A stretch of DNA of 64,000 bases from Vitellaria paradoxa (Eukaryota; Streptophyta; Magnoliopsida; Ericales; Sapotaceae), in assembly GCA_019916065.1 (NCBI GenBank), contig CM034236.1, positions 55,456,690 to 55,520,689 on the forward strand, in the 5' to 3' direction. The notes under the pieces were generated by a model, which was not told where the DNA came from, ran no database searches, and saw nothing but the letters and a program-made list of their open reading frames with translations. How positions within the stretch are numbered: position 1 is the first letter of the stretch; every line of letters starts with the position of its first letter. Both the position numbers and the translations under genes were made by a program. This document shows, piece after piece, positions 1-12,500 of this stretch.

Positions 1-58
1 AAATTTTCTTATAATTTATGTAGTGAATAAAAAATTTAAAAATACTCCAAATGGAGCC
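1..58. mobile_element. End of a MITE-like element (partial)
   Basis: The left edge ends with an inverted-repeat-like end (ctccaaatggagcc near 46-59) resembling the ends of the short MITEs seen elsewhere in the window, for example near 30493. The other end lies outside the window, so family and length are unknown. Confidence 0.3.
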
Positions 59-239
59 AAATCTTCCACAAAATTTGAAGCAATGCAAATTATTTATATA
101 TAAAAGTATTCTTCAATCAAATTCTTAGCAATGTATTGAATTTCACTTCTACAGTTTATATTTTTGAATAATTTTGAATTGTCATAATTTTCTATACAAG
201 TTAGGAAATAATTGGATATACATATGATTAAAGAACTCT

Positions 240-1390
240 TTGAATATCTAGTTTTCAATGTCACAAACCTTATGCACTTTCGAGTTTTGTGAAAAAAGTT
301 AAAAGTTATTACTATAAAAGTTGACAATACTATTGGCAAAATAATGAACTAACAAGAAGCGACTAATTATCAAATTTAATTTTCTATAGAATATTCACTA
401 GCCCGATATATGTGTAGTTGAAAAGATTTTTGAATCTAATTTCTAATGTTATAAACATTACGCATTTTCAAATTTTATAAAAAAAGTTATGATCATTTTC
501 ATAAAATACGACAATTCTATTTATAAAACCGTGTATTAATAAAAAAAAAATTCATTCAAAAAGTCTATTTAACTACTCTTTTTTTATTTGATTAAAATTA
601 TTTATTTAATTTTGATCTCTTTCTATGCTAAACAGCACCAAAAAGCATCTTTTTTTTTAATTTCCTTCTTTTCTTTTTTTAATTATTCTATTTTATTTTA
701 TTTTTTTGACATGATATCATTCATCCACGTATTCGATTAACATATGTACAACATGTTTATAAAATCTAAATCACATATTTGATTGGGTAGTTCCATAGCA
801 CTTTCCACTCCATCTTGGATCGCACTGCACAAAAAAAGGGTCGTGGAAATTTCAATCTTTGACGTAATTGGAAAATTAAAAAAAAAAAAATTAATAATCT
901 TGACCTGTCCTTGGTCACCCCGAATAGCACGTTTTTTAAGTCCCGTCTTACTGCGGGGCCCACCCTTGAAGACTTTTGACTGGCTGACCGTGGTGGGGAG
1001 GGCGAATCAAATAATTTATAATTCGTAGGTAATAATTTTTTAAGTTCCAAGTCTTTCTGCGCGGCCCAAGCTTGAAAACTTTTGATTGGCTGACCGCGGT
1101 GGGAAGAGCGAAAATCAAATATGGTGGGTATAATTTTCCTTCTCCTTTATGATTGCGATTGTGGAACGGACTGATGGGGCTCCAAAATTTCCGAGTTTTA
1201 TACCGAACACGGCAATGATTATTTTTTCCAATAGCGTGGTCCTGCGTGTATAGTATAAAACAATGCATATATGTGTATATAACCTAATCCTGATAAAAGT
1301 AAAGCTTATATCACAGCAACAATATTGTCACTATTTTTCCAACGTAAAATATTTGTATCCTGCTTGCCACATCAATCAATTTGTTTTCTA
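240..1390. repeat. Module A, copy 1 (intact insertion-free copy)
   Basis: This AT-rich, non-coding stretch recurs at about 7145-8110, 8110-8493 plus 19532-20900, 27890-28742, 30780-32080 and partly 56735-57240. Landmarks are agcaccaaaaagcatc at about 635, an internally duplicated segment containing gattggctgaccg (near 978 and 1082), aacacggcaatgattatt at about 1207 and tcctgcttg at about 1359. It carries the empty version (atgct, 625-629) of the site where the Copia element sits in copy 3. No open frame in it is coding-like. It may be old duplicated promoter DNA or a degenerate transposon; no terminal repeats were recognised. Confidence 0.75.
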
Positions 1391-1838
1391 CTTTATTTTC
1401 TTCAGTTCGTAGAGCTATTAGGGGATGACTAAAGACACGAGAAGATTTTAATATACACAGAGTGATAATTTTTTATTGTGTAATTTTTGAAATTAGAAGT
1501 GAATAAAACTAAATTTTTGAACCAAACCATTCGTATTTAGTATAAATCGTTCATTTTATTTTATTTGTTTCGTTTTGAAGGCTGTGTAAATTATAATTTG
1601 TGGTTCGACGTCTAAAATAATGAAACTAAATTGATCGAATTTACCTTTTTATATGAAACTATATACTAATAAAATACAAAACTATTAAAGCCGAACAAAC
1701 CAAATTTTGAATAGAAATATTTGAAAATCAAAATGAAAAGTTTGTCACTCTTCTTGAACCTAAGTTCACATATCCAATAAATTGTTCAGTCTTACATAGA
1801 GCAAATCATGCAATGATCATGATAAAACCTCCAAGAAA
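1391..1838. other. Intergenic, 3' flank of RLK1
   Basis: AT-rich sequence between module A copy 1 and the stop codon of RLK1. The last 100 bases probably include the RLK1 3' untranslated region. Nothing else is recognised. Confidence 0.5.
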
Positions 1839-2227
1839 TTATGTATTTCTTTCATCCAGTAGATTATAAAACTCTTGATTCATCAGCTGCCGTATTGTAA
1901 TTGCATGCAGAGGCTCTAGTAGTGGTGGTCTACGAACAAGAAACTCCTGAGCCACCTTTTGCATCGTTGGTCGAGATCTTGGGCTGGGATGCAAGCATGC
2001 TATTGCCACCGTTGCCATAAGAACCAAATTCTGGACGAGCAATTGATCGCAAGGAGGTAACAGTCGGGGGTCTAACACATCCTTCAGTAGCATGTTTTGA
2101 GTAGAAACCAACCCCGACATTAAAGAAAGGAATTCTCCTGGATGCTTTCCCATTATTATTTCTAGTGCCACCACTCCAAAACTATAAACATCGCACTTTT
2201 CTGTTACCAACATGGTATATGCAAGCT

Positions 2228-3217
2228 CTGCATCAATAGAAATTTATGAGTCCACTTTTCTCCTACTGAGACAGTCATTAATATCTTTTTTTGCCTGTTA
2301 ACTAATTTGATATGCAACTTTATAAATAGGAAGGGTAATGTTATATTTCCATTTATTAACGTTTACGTTGCTATTTTTATGTTTATATTTACAAATTTTT
2401 GAAAATTAGCATTAAAAATGTGTTTTTTAAATCTATTTTTATATTTTTTCCAAAAAATAAAAACTTAAATAGAAAAATGTAAAAAAAATGTTTTCACTCT
2501 TTTTTCTTTTTCTATTATAAACATTTTGCCAATTTTAATAATTTATTCATTTTTATTACATAATATTAAAATAGATTATTTTATTCAAATATTTTATAAA
2601 ATTAAATTATTTTTAATAAATGATATAATTAAATATATTAAAATTAATTAATAATTAAAATTAATTTAATTAATTAATATTTACTTTAGTTTAATTTAAT
2701 TTAATTAATATAATTTGATCTAATTTAGTTAATTAATTAAATTAACGTGAAATATGTTTATGAAATTATTTTTAATAAAAAATATAACTAAATTAATTAT
2801 TAATTTAATTTGATACTTTAATTAATTAATGAAATTAAGTTAATAATTTCTTAAATGACATTAACATTTAATGAAATAATGAATTAAGTTTACTTAATTA
2901 AATTTAATTAATTAAATTAATATGAAATAAATTTTATTCAATTCAATTTTTTAAATTAATAAAATTAAATATTTTATTAAAGTAAAAATTAATTACTGTA
3001 GACAAAACCACATTTCTATGCGTAATTTCAATTTTTATTTAAAAAAACAACAAAAATAGAAATAAAAAATATAAACAGACAAATATACGGAAAAAAAGGG
3101 GTGCAACATTACTAAACGGGCCTATACAACCAATAAAAAAATTCTAGATTAATATTTATGCAGAAAATTTTCTGGTAGAATGGCAATTTTAAGTAAGAAA
3201 AATGAGTAATGGTTTAC
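2228..3217 (-). other. RLK1 intron expanded by AT-rich insertion
   Basis: The intron separates the AP and E of the kinase APE motif, exactly as in the other four copies, but is 990 bp against 92 and 99 bp in RLK2 and RLK3. Most of the excess (about 2335-3125) is an extremely AT-rich block made of taatt/aatta runs, bounded by gtaatgtt on the left and aacattac on the right. That inverted 8-mer pair suggests a transposable element with short terminal repeats. No protein is encoded. Confidence 0.6.
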
Positions 3218-5226
3218 CAGGAGCAATGTATCCGTAAGTTCCCGCCACAGCAGTTCGATTGGAAGAATCTGAGTCCAGCAATCTCGCGGTCCCAAAGTCG
3301 GAAACACGAGCTTCGAGTTCCGAACTAAGAAGTATGTTGTTGGTCGATATGTCTCGATGAACAATTGATGGGGTGCAATCGTGATGCATGTAAGACAAAG
3401 CATAGGCAATACCTTTGGCTGCATCTATCCTCTTCACCCAATTCAACTCCACAGCTTCGTCATCATTCCTCAGTGCACAGAACAGGCTTCCCCTCTCCAT
3501 GTACTCGTAAATCAAGAACATGCATCGATTGTGCAGACAAAACCCATAGAGCTTCACAATGTTCCGATGCCTTATCTCCGACAGAACTTCCGCCTCATTC
3601 CTGAAGCTTCTGTCATAAGCCGGCACTTCGCCTTCCAAGGTGTGAAGTTTTTTCAGTGCAACCACTTTTCCGCTTGGCAGTCGTGCTCTGTAAACACTTC
3701 CATAGCCGCCTGTCCCAATACAGTGTTTAATGTCAAAGTCTTCTGTTGCTTCAATAATGTCTTCGTATGCAATCTTTCCATCAAAATTCCATACTGAGAA
3801 TAAATCTCCATTCCTCATTGTTCTCGCCTCATTTTGGGCTTTTTTTGTATTGCGTTTACAGAGGAACAAGATTGTCACAGTGATGGCAGCAACAAAAATG
3901 GCAACAGCTGAAATAATGACGATGAAACTCTTGAATCGAACCTTGTTTTTTCTTTTGTTTGTGTTCTGAAAGCATTGATGAGGCTTGGTTAAGTTTGGGC
4001 ATCTGGTTGGAAAATGTTGATAAGCACAAGGCATTTTTAAGTTTGGGTTTCCAATGAACGCACTACAGTCGTAGTTGTCCAGAAACTTCTGCCCGAGTTG
4101 ACCCTCCAAAGCATTGTAAGACAAGTCAATGAAATACCAGGAGATGAGTGACTCCGGAATGGTTCCAGTGAGATTATTGTGGGAGAGATTTAACATTGAG
4201 CCAGAGATATTATGATGGCCAAGCTGGGAAGGTAATGGTCCACTCAGCTTATTTTGGGAAAGATCTAAATGGGATATAGCGGTCCAATTCCCTGGAGGTA
4301 GCTGACCCGTAAGTTGGTTTGAAGAAAGATCGAGCTGTTTAAGGCGGGTTAACTGGGAAAGTTCGCTATCGACAAAGCGACCACTTATTTGGTTATCAGA
4401 AAGATTCAGTTTGACCAAACTTGTCAAATTACCAAGGCCTGAAGGGAGTGAGCCATAGATTTTGTTAGAGCTAAGGTCCAGATGGACGAGATAGGTCAAA
4501 TTTTCCATGTGTGGAGGGAACTGAACTAGTGATGTTATTGTGATCAAGATACAAATATGTCAAATTGCTCATTTGTGACAAAGAAGGCAGTGGACCAGCG
4601 AGTTTGTTATTACTCAATCGGAGCTCCTTCAATCTCTTCAAATTCCCCATGTTCAAAGGTAATGGACCAGTAAGATGATTGTTATCGAGTGATATATTTT
4701 TCAAATTGGTCATATGGGCTAGACTTAAAGGCAATGGACCTATGAGATTATTATCACTCAGCTGAAGATCAACTAAGCTCTTCAAATTCCCAATTTGTGG
4801 AAGTAGTGAACCATTGATTTGATTATGATCAAGGTACAAAATTTTCAAATTAGTCATATCACCTAAGGTTAAAGGCAATGGACCCTCAAGTTGGTTATGA
4901 CTCACCAAAAAATGAATCAAGCTCTTTAAATTCCCTAGATCTGGAGGGATGAAACCACTTACCAGATTCCAATCCAGGAAAAGAGTGGATAAATTTGGTA
5001 AATGACAGAGTGGTAAAGGAATGACACCTCCAAGATAATTAACGCCGAGGTCTAGATCAACTATATTTTTCAAATTTCCTATTTCTTCAGGAATGGAACT
5101 GTTGAGATGATTCAGGCGTAAAAACGATTGGGTTAATTTGATCAAATGACCAAAAGTTGATGGGATTGGTCCACCAAGCATGTTCTGACTGAGGTCCAGA
5201 TAGGTCAGATTGGAAAGGCGACCAAG

Positions 5227-5370
5227 AGCAGGAGGGATTTGACCAACAAGGGAGTTAAGGCTCAGGTCCAGAACAACCAGGTTCATTAGATTTCCCATAA
5301 CAGGAGGGATTTGACCAACAAAAGAGTTAAGACTTAGGTCCAGAACAACCAGGCTCGTAAGATTTCCCAT
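5227..5370 (-). repeat. 72-bp LRR duplication in RLK1
   Basis: Two adjacent 72-bp units, each one 24-residue LRR (GNL..LVVLDLSLNS.VGQIPP), differ at only a few positions. This is in-frame LRR duplication by unequal exchange. Confidence 0.75.
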
Positions 5371-5920
5371 AACAGGAGGGATTGAACCCAAAAGTTTATT
5401 TGAAGAAATATGGAGTTCCTCCAACTTCGTAAGTGTAGCGAGTGAATAAGGTAGCTCACCAGTGAGAGAATTCTCGGACAAGTCGAGAAATCTGAGTTTA
5501 GAAAGTGCACCTATCTGATTTGGAATGCTCCCATTGAGATCATTTCCACCGATATCAAGATGGACAAGATTATGAAAGCAAGAGAAATTGAATTTTCCTA
5601 ACTTCTCCCCTGATATGTTGTAAGAAGGTAGAACTATCTCAGTGACGCTCCCAGCAGCATTACAAACTACACCGGGAAACCTGCAGTGATCTGACGTGTT
5701 TAGCGCATGATCGGCACTCCACCATCCACTATTAAGCAGAGCCTTCGCCTCCAATTCAATTGATGATGATGACGATGATGATGAGGGTCCAAATGATGCC
5801 CTCACCAGAATACTAGCATAATAAAAGCCCAAGATAACCAAAGCCAGAGAAGCCCTGGCAATATTGGATGATTCCATGACCCTTTGATTAGTTATTGATA
5901 TATTCGACCGCATGTACACC

Positions 5921-5942
5921 ATATATATATATATATATATAT
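5921..5942. repeat. (AT)n microsatellite in RLK1 leader
   Basis: Eleven AT units lie between the RLK1 start codon and its probable TATA element, so within the 5' untranslated leader or core promoter. Confidence 0.9.
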
Positions 5943-5979
5943 TCAAAAATGAAAAATAAACACGATACACACACTGTAT

Positions 5980-5989
5980 GTATATATAA
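5980..5989 (-). promoter_or_regulatory. Probable TATA box of RLK1
   Basis: On the minus strand the sequence reads cttatatatac about 105 bp upstream of the RLK1 start codon, a usual plant spacing once a 70-bp leader is allowed. The neighbouring AT microsatellite makes the exact element uncertain. Confidence 0.45.
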
Positions 5990-6252
5990 GATTTGTTATT
6001 TCACACAAGGCCCGGCCTCACAATTAAGTCAAGTTCTGATTGTAAAATTGCTAACTTAATATACTGAATGTGACTCTAATGGTTACAAAAATCGGATGTT
6101 ATCATTACATAATACTGTTACATAACGTTTTTGAAACTCATTATTCCTGTTAAATCTCCATTTCTTATCCGTTATCTTTCCCTTACACTGTTATTTTCCA
6201 CAACCATTATGACTTGGAAGTCTTGAACAATGTAGCTAGACAATATATGTAA

Positions 6253-6325
6253 GGTTCACTTGTTTTTACTCAAGACCCACAAAAGTCAAAGTCTCCTGGT
6301 AGAAGTGCAAAGAGTAATGATCGAT
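6253..6325 (-). promoter_or_regulatory. Conserved upstream block with W-box (RLK1)
   Basis: This block (ggttcacttgt, then agtcaa at 6284-6289, then aaagagtaatgatcgata) is nearly repeated upstream of RLK2 (27780-27860) and partly upstream of RLK3 (39540-39570). In the gene's sense direction it contains TTGACT, the W-box core bound by WRKY factors. W-boxes are common in defence-induced receptor kinase promoters. Regulation by WRKY proteins is inference. Confidence 0.55.
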
Positions 6326-7144
6326 ATTATTATGGAAAAAAAATAAAAATTATAAAAAAGTAGTTGTAAGTACAGTTTAAAATAAAGAACACAATTAATG
6401 AAACGTGTTTTAATTTTAAAATTCAGTTAGTGCATGATTTGGTACTAAAATAAATCACGCACGCATTACTTATGTGATTATAGTTCTTGTTAGGTTTTCA
6501 TTTATAATTGGTAATCTATGATCAAAAAACTGATTCAGTCTTGTTCATCGAGATATAGGCTAATACGTCTAGATTTGTCATCAGTGTTGGAGATTTTTGA
6601 ATTTAGCTATAAGTTTTTACAGACTTCTAAAAGCCTTATTTGCTAAATGGGCTGCTGGATACCCCCCTGGAAAGCGAAAAAAATTGCATATACGAAGTAC
6701 ATATAGACTTGCCTCAGTGAATTTTTGTTAAAACTTTGCTAAAAAACTCAAATTGTACATATTGTAAGGTAGTTCGAAATTTGACTAAGTGTATAATTCG
6801 TTGAATATGCTGAATATTTGTTAGGAACACTAGTATTTATGTTTTGTCGAGCAAATCAAAATTTAGCCAAGACTTGAACTTGTTAGGTGTTTGCTCTCAT
6901 GAGCGGCGATCCAATTATGAAAATCTGTTGGAATACATTGAAAGAAGATTTCTTAAATTTCAAAAAGATTGGAAACAATTATAGCAAGATTTCCTAAAAA
7001 ATTCGAAAGTAGGAAATTCTAAAATCTTATGAGGTTTGAATTGCTTTGGTGCTTTATAGATATAAGCATTTTTCTAAAATACTTTATATGTTGGGAAAAT
7101 TAATTCTACAATCTTCTAGTGCCTGCTACATATTCTCTCAAACG
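6326..7144. other. Intergenic, upstream of RLK1
   Basis: AT-rich and non-coding. No transposon ends, RNA gene or open frame with protein character were recognised. Confidence 0.5.
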
Positions 7145-8110
7145 CTAATCCACCGCCTCCTAGAAGTCTAAGTCACATGTTTGATTGTTTAGTAGTTCAA
7201 TTGCGCTCTCTTTCCATCTTGAATCGCACTGCGTGAGAATGGGGATGTGAAAATTTCAGTCTTTGGCATAATTAGAAATAATAATAATAACAATAATCTT
7301 GACACGTGCTTGGTCTTTGTCAAGTCAAGCTGCGTTAGGAGGGCATCCCAAATGGTACGTTTTTAAAATTCCGAGTCTTTCTGCGGCGCCCAAGGTTGAA
7401 GACTTTCGATTGGCTAACCACCGTAGGAATGGCAAAAGTCAAATAATATAAAATTGACCGCCATAGGGCGAAAATCAAATAATATAAAATTGGTAGGTAA
7501 TAATTTTCCTTCCGCTTTAATTCCTTTCTGATTGCAAAGAGTGACGATCGGTATTACTGATCCCAAATAGCACGTTTTTAAGTCTTTCTGCAGGGCCCAA
7601 GCTTGAAGACTTTCGATTGGCTGACCGCGGTGGGAAGGGCGAAAATCAAACAATATAAAATTGACAGGTAGTAATTTTCCTTCTATATTCGTTTGTGATT
7701 GCGATTGTGAAATGAGTGATGGGGTTTCAATATTTCTGGAGTTTTATACAGAACACGGCAACGAGTATTCTTTCCAATAGCGTGGTCCTACACATATAGT
7801 ACAAACTAATGCATAAATGTGCATATAACGGGGTGTTTGGTTAGTAAAAGTTTAGTCAAAAAATATAATAAAAAGTATAAAAATTTGATATAAAAATAAT
7901 AAGTGATAAAATTTAATTGAAAGAATGTATAAAAAATATTAATAAAAATTAATAAATTTTAATTGATTTTACCCAACCAAACACCCCTAACCTAATCTTA
8001 ATAAAAGTAAGGCTTAAATCGTAGCAATATTCGCACTTTTTTTCCAAAGTTAAATATTTGTATCCTGCTTGCGACATCAATCAATTTGTTTCTATTTTAT
8101 TTTCTTCATT
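7145..8110. repeat. Module A, copy 2
   Basis: This is a partial copy of the cassette, beginning near the acatgtttgattgtttagtag landmark. The gattggctgaccg segment appears at 7615, and as the diverged gattggctaaccaccg near 7407. It is interrupted by a 158-bp MITE at 7830-7987 that the other copies lack. Confidence 0.75.
7830..7987. mobile_element. Tourist-like MITE
   Basis: The element is 158 bp with perfect 13-bp terminal inverted repeats (GGGGTGTTTGGTT and its complement) flanked by taac on both sides. Module A copies 1 and 3 read straight through the site (tataacctaat), so the insertion is proven by an empty paralogous site. TIR sequence and the taa-containing duplication fit PIF/Harbinger Tourist MITEs. 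It has no coding capacity. Confidence 0.85.
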
Positions 8111-8493
8111 TATTTATCTATTTTTCAATATCACAAACCTTGTGTGTTTTGAAGTTTTGTAAAAAAAAAATAGTTAAAAGTCATTTTTATAAAGAGTGAC
8201 AATACTACTAAATAAAATAATGAACTAACAAGAAGTTACTAATTATCAAATTTAATTTTTTACAAAATACTCACTAGCTCGATATACCTATGGTTGAAAA
8301 GATTTTTTATTATAATTTCCAATGTTATAAACCTTAGGTATTTTTAAATTTTGTAAAAAATTTATGATTATTTTCATAAAGTAGGATGTTTTTTTTTTTT
8401 TTTTATAAAACCATGAATTGATGAAAAAGTCTATTTAACTACTTTTTTTACTTAATTAAAATTATTTATTCAATTTTGATCTCTTTCTATGCT
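8110..8493. repeat. Module A, copy 3, left part
   Basis: It is homologous to 250-629, including tcacaaacctt and aatgaactaacaagaag. It is cut by the Copia insertion after atgct (8489-8493) and resumes at 19532. Confidence 0.75.
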
Positions 8494-9459
8494 TGTTAGT
8501 GTCTTTTAGCTTAGATTTTGTGTTGGCAATATCCGAGACAACACTTTACTTGTATTTGTTCTTCTTCAATTGGGTAGAATGTCACAAGTTAGGTTGTTCG
8601 ATGTTTAGACATGTACCAAAGAGTGTTTAGGCATCCTTATTGCTGGTTGGGAAGAGCACTGGAACTGGAAGAGAGGTGGTTGCTGTTTTAGCCTTTAATT
8701 GAACATCTTTTGGACTGAAATTTCTTTTTCCAGAAAGTTGGAGTGCTTCACAGGCAGCTCGTTGGAAGTTCCTACCCATGATATGCTGATGACAGCTGAA
8801 AAATTTTGACCAGTGTGTAAGGGGGTCTTATGAGCAGTTCATGTGCAGTCTGTGCCCACGAACTGCCTGTGACAACGTCTAGTTTTTTTAAGATCTGTCC
8901 AAATGACTTTTTTAACCCTCTCTTTTGATATAAAAAGGTATTTTCTCTTCTCAACCCTAACTTTTTGGGACACAACGTCACCTGCTCTTTATTGATTTGG
9001 AAAGAAAACTGAAAATGGGATGAGGTACGGTGCTTTGCTTGATTTTGATTGGTAACCTCACCTACCATCTTTGGTAAAAGATCTATCATCTACCAGCTCA
9101 GATCTATGGGTGGATAGCAGATTGGGTGAGCTTCTTCGTGTACAGAAAGTCCTTCTCTTCACGGGCTGATGTGTATTGCGGGATGTCAAGCAATCAAGGT
9201 TAGAATGAATGTTTAGACAAGTAGATCAACGGGTAGTTGGTTGGGAAAACTTGTATTCCGTTTCTATGTACCTTGTATCCTCTTGTTTATAGTGAAGATG
9301 TTTTTAGTTTGATCCGCTGAAGGATCTGGGGTTGTTTCTCCTTTGAGTTCAAAGGAGTTTTTCCCTAGTCAACAATTTCCTGTGTCTCTTGGTTATTTCT
9401 TTTAGTTTCTGCTGTGGATGCTTGATTTGGATACTATATTGTGAGATTTGGGTCCTTCA
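8494..9459 (+). repeat. 5' LTR of the Copia element
   Basis: 966 bp, TG...CA ends. A TATA-like gatataaaaagg near 8929-8940 lies about 440 bp into the LTR and is a reasonable U3/R promoter; the same string occurs near 19000 in the other LTR. Confidence 0.93.
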
Positions 9460-9461
9460 AG

Positions 9462-9473
9462 TGGTATCAGAGC
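9462..9473 (+). promoter_or_regulatory. Primer binding site (initiator tRNA-Met type)
   Basis: tggtatcagagc lies two bases after the 5' LTR. It is complementary to the 3' end of plant initiator methionine tRNA, the usual primer of plant Copia elements. Confidence 0.95.
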
Positions 9474-9516
9474 CTTGGGTGCTCTCTGTTTAGTTTCTAG
9501 ACCTTTTGTCTGAGAG

Positions 9517-12500
9517 TTGATCCATTTAGTATCCATAGATAGCCAAAGAGAGGGACAATCTACAGTTAGGCCTCCATTTCTTGATGGCACTAACTATCAC
9601 TATTGGAAGGCAAGAATGAGGGCTTTTCTCAAATCTATAGATGAGCGTGTTTGGGATTCTGTTGTAGATGGATGGAGACAACCTACTGTGAGTAAGACTG
9701 ATCTATCACCGAAACCAAAGAGGGATTGGTCATCTGCTGACAATGAAGCTGCTGGGTGGAATAGCAAAGCATTGAATGCTATTTTCAGTAGTGTTTCATA
9801 GGATGAGTTCAGGAGAATCTCCAACTGTGAGGTTGCAAAAGAAGCTTGGGATGTTTTTCGAGTTACATATGAAGGAACTACAGCAGTAAAAATAGCAAAG
9901 TTGCAGAGGCTTACTACTGCTTTTGAGATAATCCGAATGGCTGAGAATGAATCATTTGATCAATTTTATATTAAGCTAAGTGATATTGTGAACTTTTCAA
10001 TAAACCTTGGTGAGACCTATCCACAATCCAAGATTGTTCGCAAGATACTGAGGTCTTTGCCAGACAGATTTCAACCGAAAGTAACTGCTATTGAGGAAAG
10101 TAAAGATGTTGATCATATGAGAGTTGAATAATTAGTTGGATCAATACAAACTTATGAGACTAACATGAATCAGAACAAGAGGAACAAAGGGATAGCCTTA
10201 AAGTCAGTCTGTGAAGATGAAAATGAAGAAATAGACACCTCAAAAGTAAGTGCAGATGACATTGCTTTTCTTGTCAAAAAGTTCAAGAATTTTTCAAAGA
10301 AGTCGATTCAAAACAAGACAAAGTTTTTTATAGGAAAGAAAAAGTTAAGTGAAGGGATTAAAACTGAGAAGAAGCAAGAAAGATCTGGTGAAAAGCAATG
10401 CTTTGAATGTAAGGGGTATGGACACTTTGCTAATGAATGTGCAAATAGAATGAAAAGAAAGAATAAGAATGTTTTTGCTGCCTCTTGGGACAATGAAGAG
10501 GATTCAAACAGTGAAGGAGATCAAGTTGAGGATGAGTCAACTGGTTCTGAAAATGACTCCTCAAATGTCATAGCATTTATGGTGAAAGCTGATGATTCTT
10601 CACCAAAGGAAAATTCTGAAATTGGTATTTCTCAAATAAGTCTTGATGGAAGTGGAGAGAGTGACATCTCTAATTCTGATTCTGAAGAAGACATTCAAGA
10701 AAAGTTTGATTTGTTGCAAGAAAAATATGACAAACTATATCAGCAGTTTCTGACCCTTGCTAAGCAAAAAGCCAAAGCACTTTCCAAGTTGAATAAGGTT
10801 GAGAGTGAGAAAGAGAGCTTGAAAAGTGAAGTAGAAAATCATAAGACTTATTTGGCTGAATTGGAGAAAATGGTTGAGACCTTGAAAAAGAATGAGGAGA
10901 GTTTGATGTCCATAAAAGTGTCACTTGAGAAAGAAGTGGAAGAGTTGAAGGAGAAGATTGCAAAGACATCTAGTTCATTCAAGAAATGGGATGCCGGAAC
11001 CAATAAGCTAGATGACATATTGGAAGCTCAAAGATTTTCCAATGATAGAACCGGAATTGGATGTGCAAAATCGTCTTCTTCTTCTCCAACTCAAGGAATT
11101 GGACCAATCAAATTTGTTCCAGCAACCAAGAAAATTGAGAATAATACCAGCAAACTTCACTTCATTCCAAAGGATAGAAAAGCTAAAACTGAAAAGTCAA
11201 AAGAAAATGTAGAAAGGAGTCAAAGTTTCCAACAGAATGTGTCTTTTGTTGCAAGTAAGATGAAGAACTACATTCGAGGTAATGGTTCTTCCAACTATGT
11301 TTCAGGTTTCAAAGGTAAAAATCTCATTAAATCTAGTTTATTTTCTTCAAATTCTGCAAACTCTAAGAAGTTTGTTCCCATTTGTCATCATTGTAGAATT
11401 AAAGGCCACATAAGACTTTTTTGTCATAAATTGCATGGATTACCATTGGATTATGTTGAATCCAAAGTTGATTCTAACAGAGGTCTTAGAGGAAAAGAAT
11501 TTGTGTCAAATAGGTTCAATGGTCTCCAATTCCATAGTGAAAATGACTTCCGAGCTCCATTCAAACCAAAAAGAGAGTTTTCAAGTGGAGGATTATCTAA
11601 ATTCAATGCCAAGAAAATTTCAAAAACTGTTTTCAAAGGAGAAATTTCCTCAAATAACAAAGTTAAAAAGGCATGGATTAGATGTGATGATTTGAAATGC
11701 TTTGTTGCACACACTGCTTTTAGAGCTCAAAATTCCAATATGTGGTACTTAGATAGTGGTTTCTCTAAGCATATGTGTGGTGTCAAGTCAATGTTTTCTT
11801 CTTTGGCTAATTGTGATGAAGGCTTTGTCACATTTGGTGATGGTAACAAATCCAAGATTCTTGGTATTGGATCTATTGATCGTCTGGGTCTACCTAGACT
11901 CAAGGATGTTTTGTGTGTTGATGGGTTGAAAGCAAATTTGATTAGTATTAGTCAAATTTGTGATTCTCACTACAATGTTATGTTTGCTAGAAATGAATGT
12001 TCCATTCTAGATAAAGATAACAAAGTTGTGTTGAAAGGAATTAGAACTGCAGATAATTGTTATGGACTTTCCACTATCGAAAGTCTTACTTGTAATGTTG
12101 CACAAGATGACACCACAGAACTTTGGCATCAAAGGCTTGGACATGTGAATTACCGGGATCTTGCAAGATTATCAAAGTCAGAGATTGTGAAAGGGTTGCC
12201 AAAGCTTGCAAAAGTCAAGAAAGTTGTTTGTGAATCGTGTAAAAAAGGGAAACAAACAAAGGCTATTCACAAAAAGACAAATAGAATAGCTACTTCTTCT
12301 CCTTTAGAACTTGTGCATGTTGATTTAATGAGTCCTATTAGGACTGAAAGTTTAGGTGGTAAAAAATACATTTTTGTAATGGTTGATGACTTTTCAAGAT
12401 TTACTTGGGTAAACTTTTTGAGAGAAAAATCAGATACTTTTCAATCTTTTAAATCTTTGTGCAATAGGCTCCAAAATGAAAAATGAGTCAAGATTGGTAG

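Larger units (their letters stand above)
1839..5877 (-). pseudogene. RLK1: MIK2-like LRR receptor kinase with a single-base frameshift
   Basis: Two exons: 5877-3218 and 2227-1839, with a 990-bp GT/AG intron. The start is the ATG at 5877 followed by a hydrophobic signal peptide. Order: signal peptide, N-terminal LRR cap (LNSGWW, paired cysteines), about 18 LRRs, transmembrane helix (near plus 3850-3925), and kinase with the glycine loop [15 protein letters not shown] lysine, HRDIS, DFG, and an APE split by the intron. Coding length is 3n+1. Comparison with RLK3 places one extra base near 4521, in an LRR codon; reading upstream runs into a stop near 4471. The frame downstream is intact and kinase residues are conserved, so inactivation is recent, or the base is an assembly error. 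A 72-bp LRR unit is duplicated at about 5227-5370. If expressed in full it would be an RD-type plasma-membrane receptor kinase. Confidence 0.85.

Noticed and set aside
948..1268. 106-codon minus-strand open frame and similar frames in other module A copies
   Set aside because: The frames differ between copies through indels and stops and lack codon-level conservation, so they are chance frames in repeated DNA.
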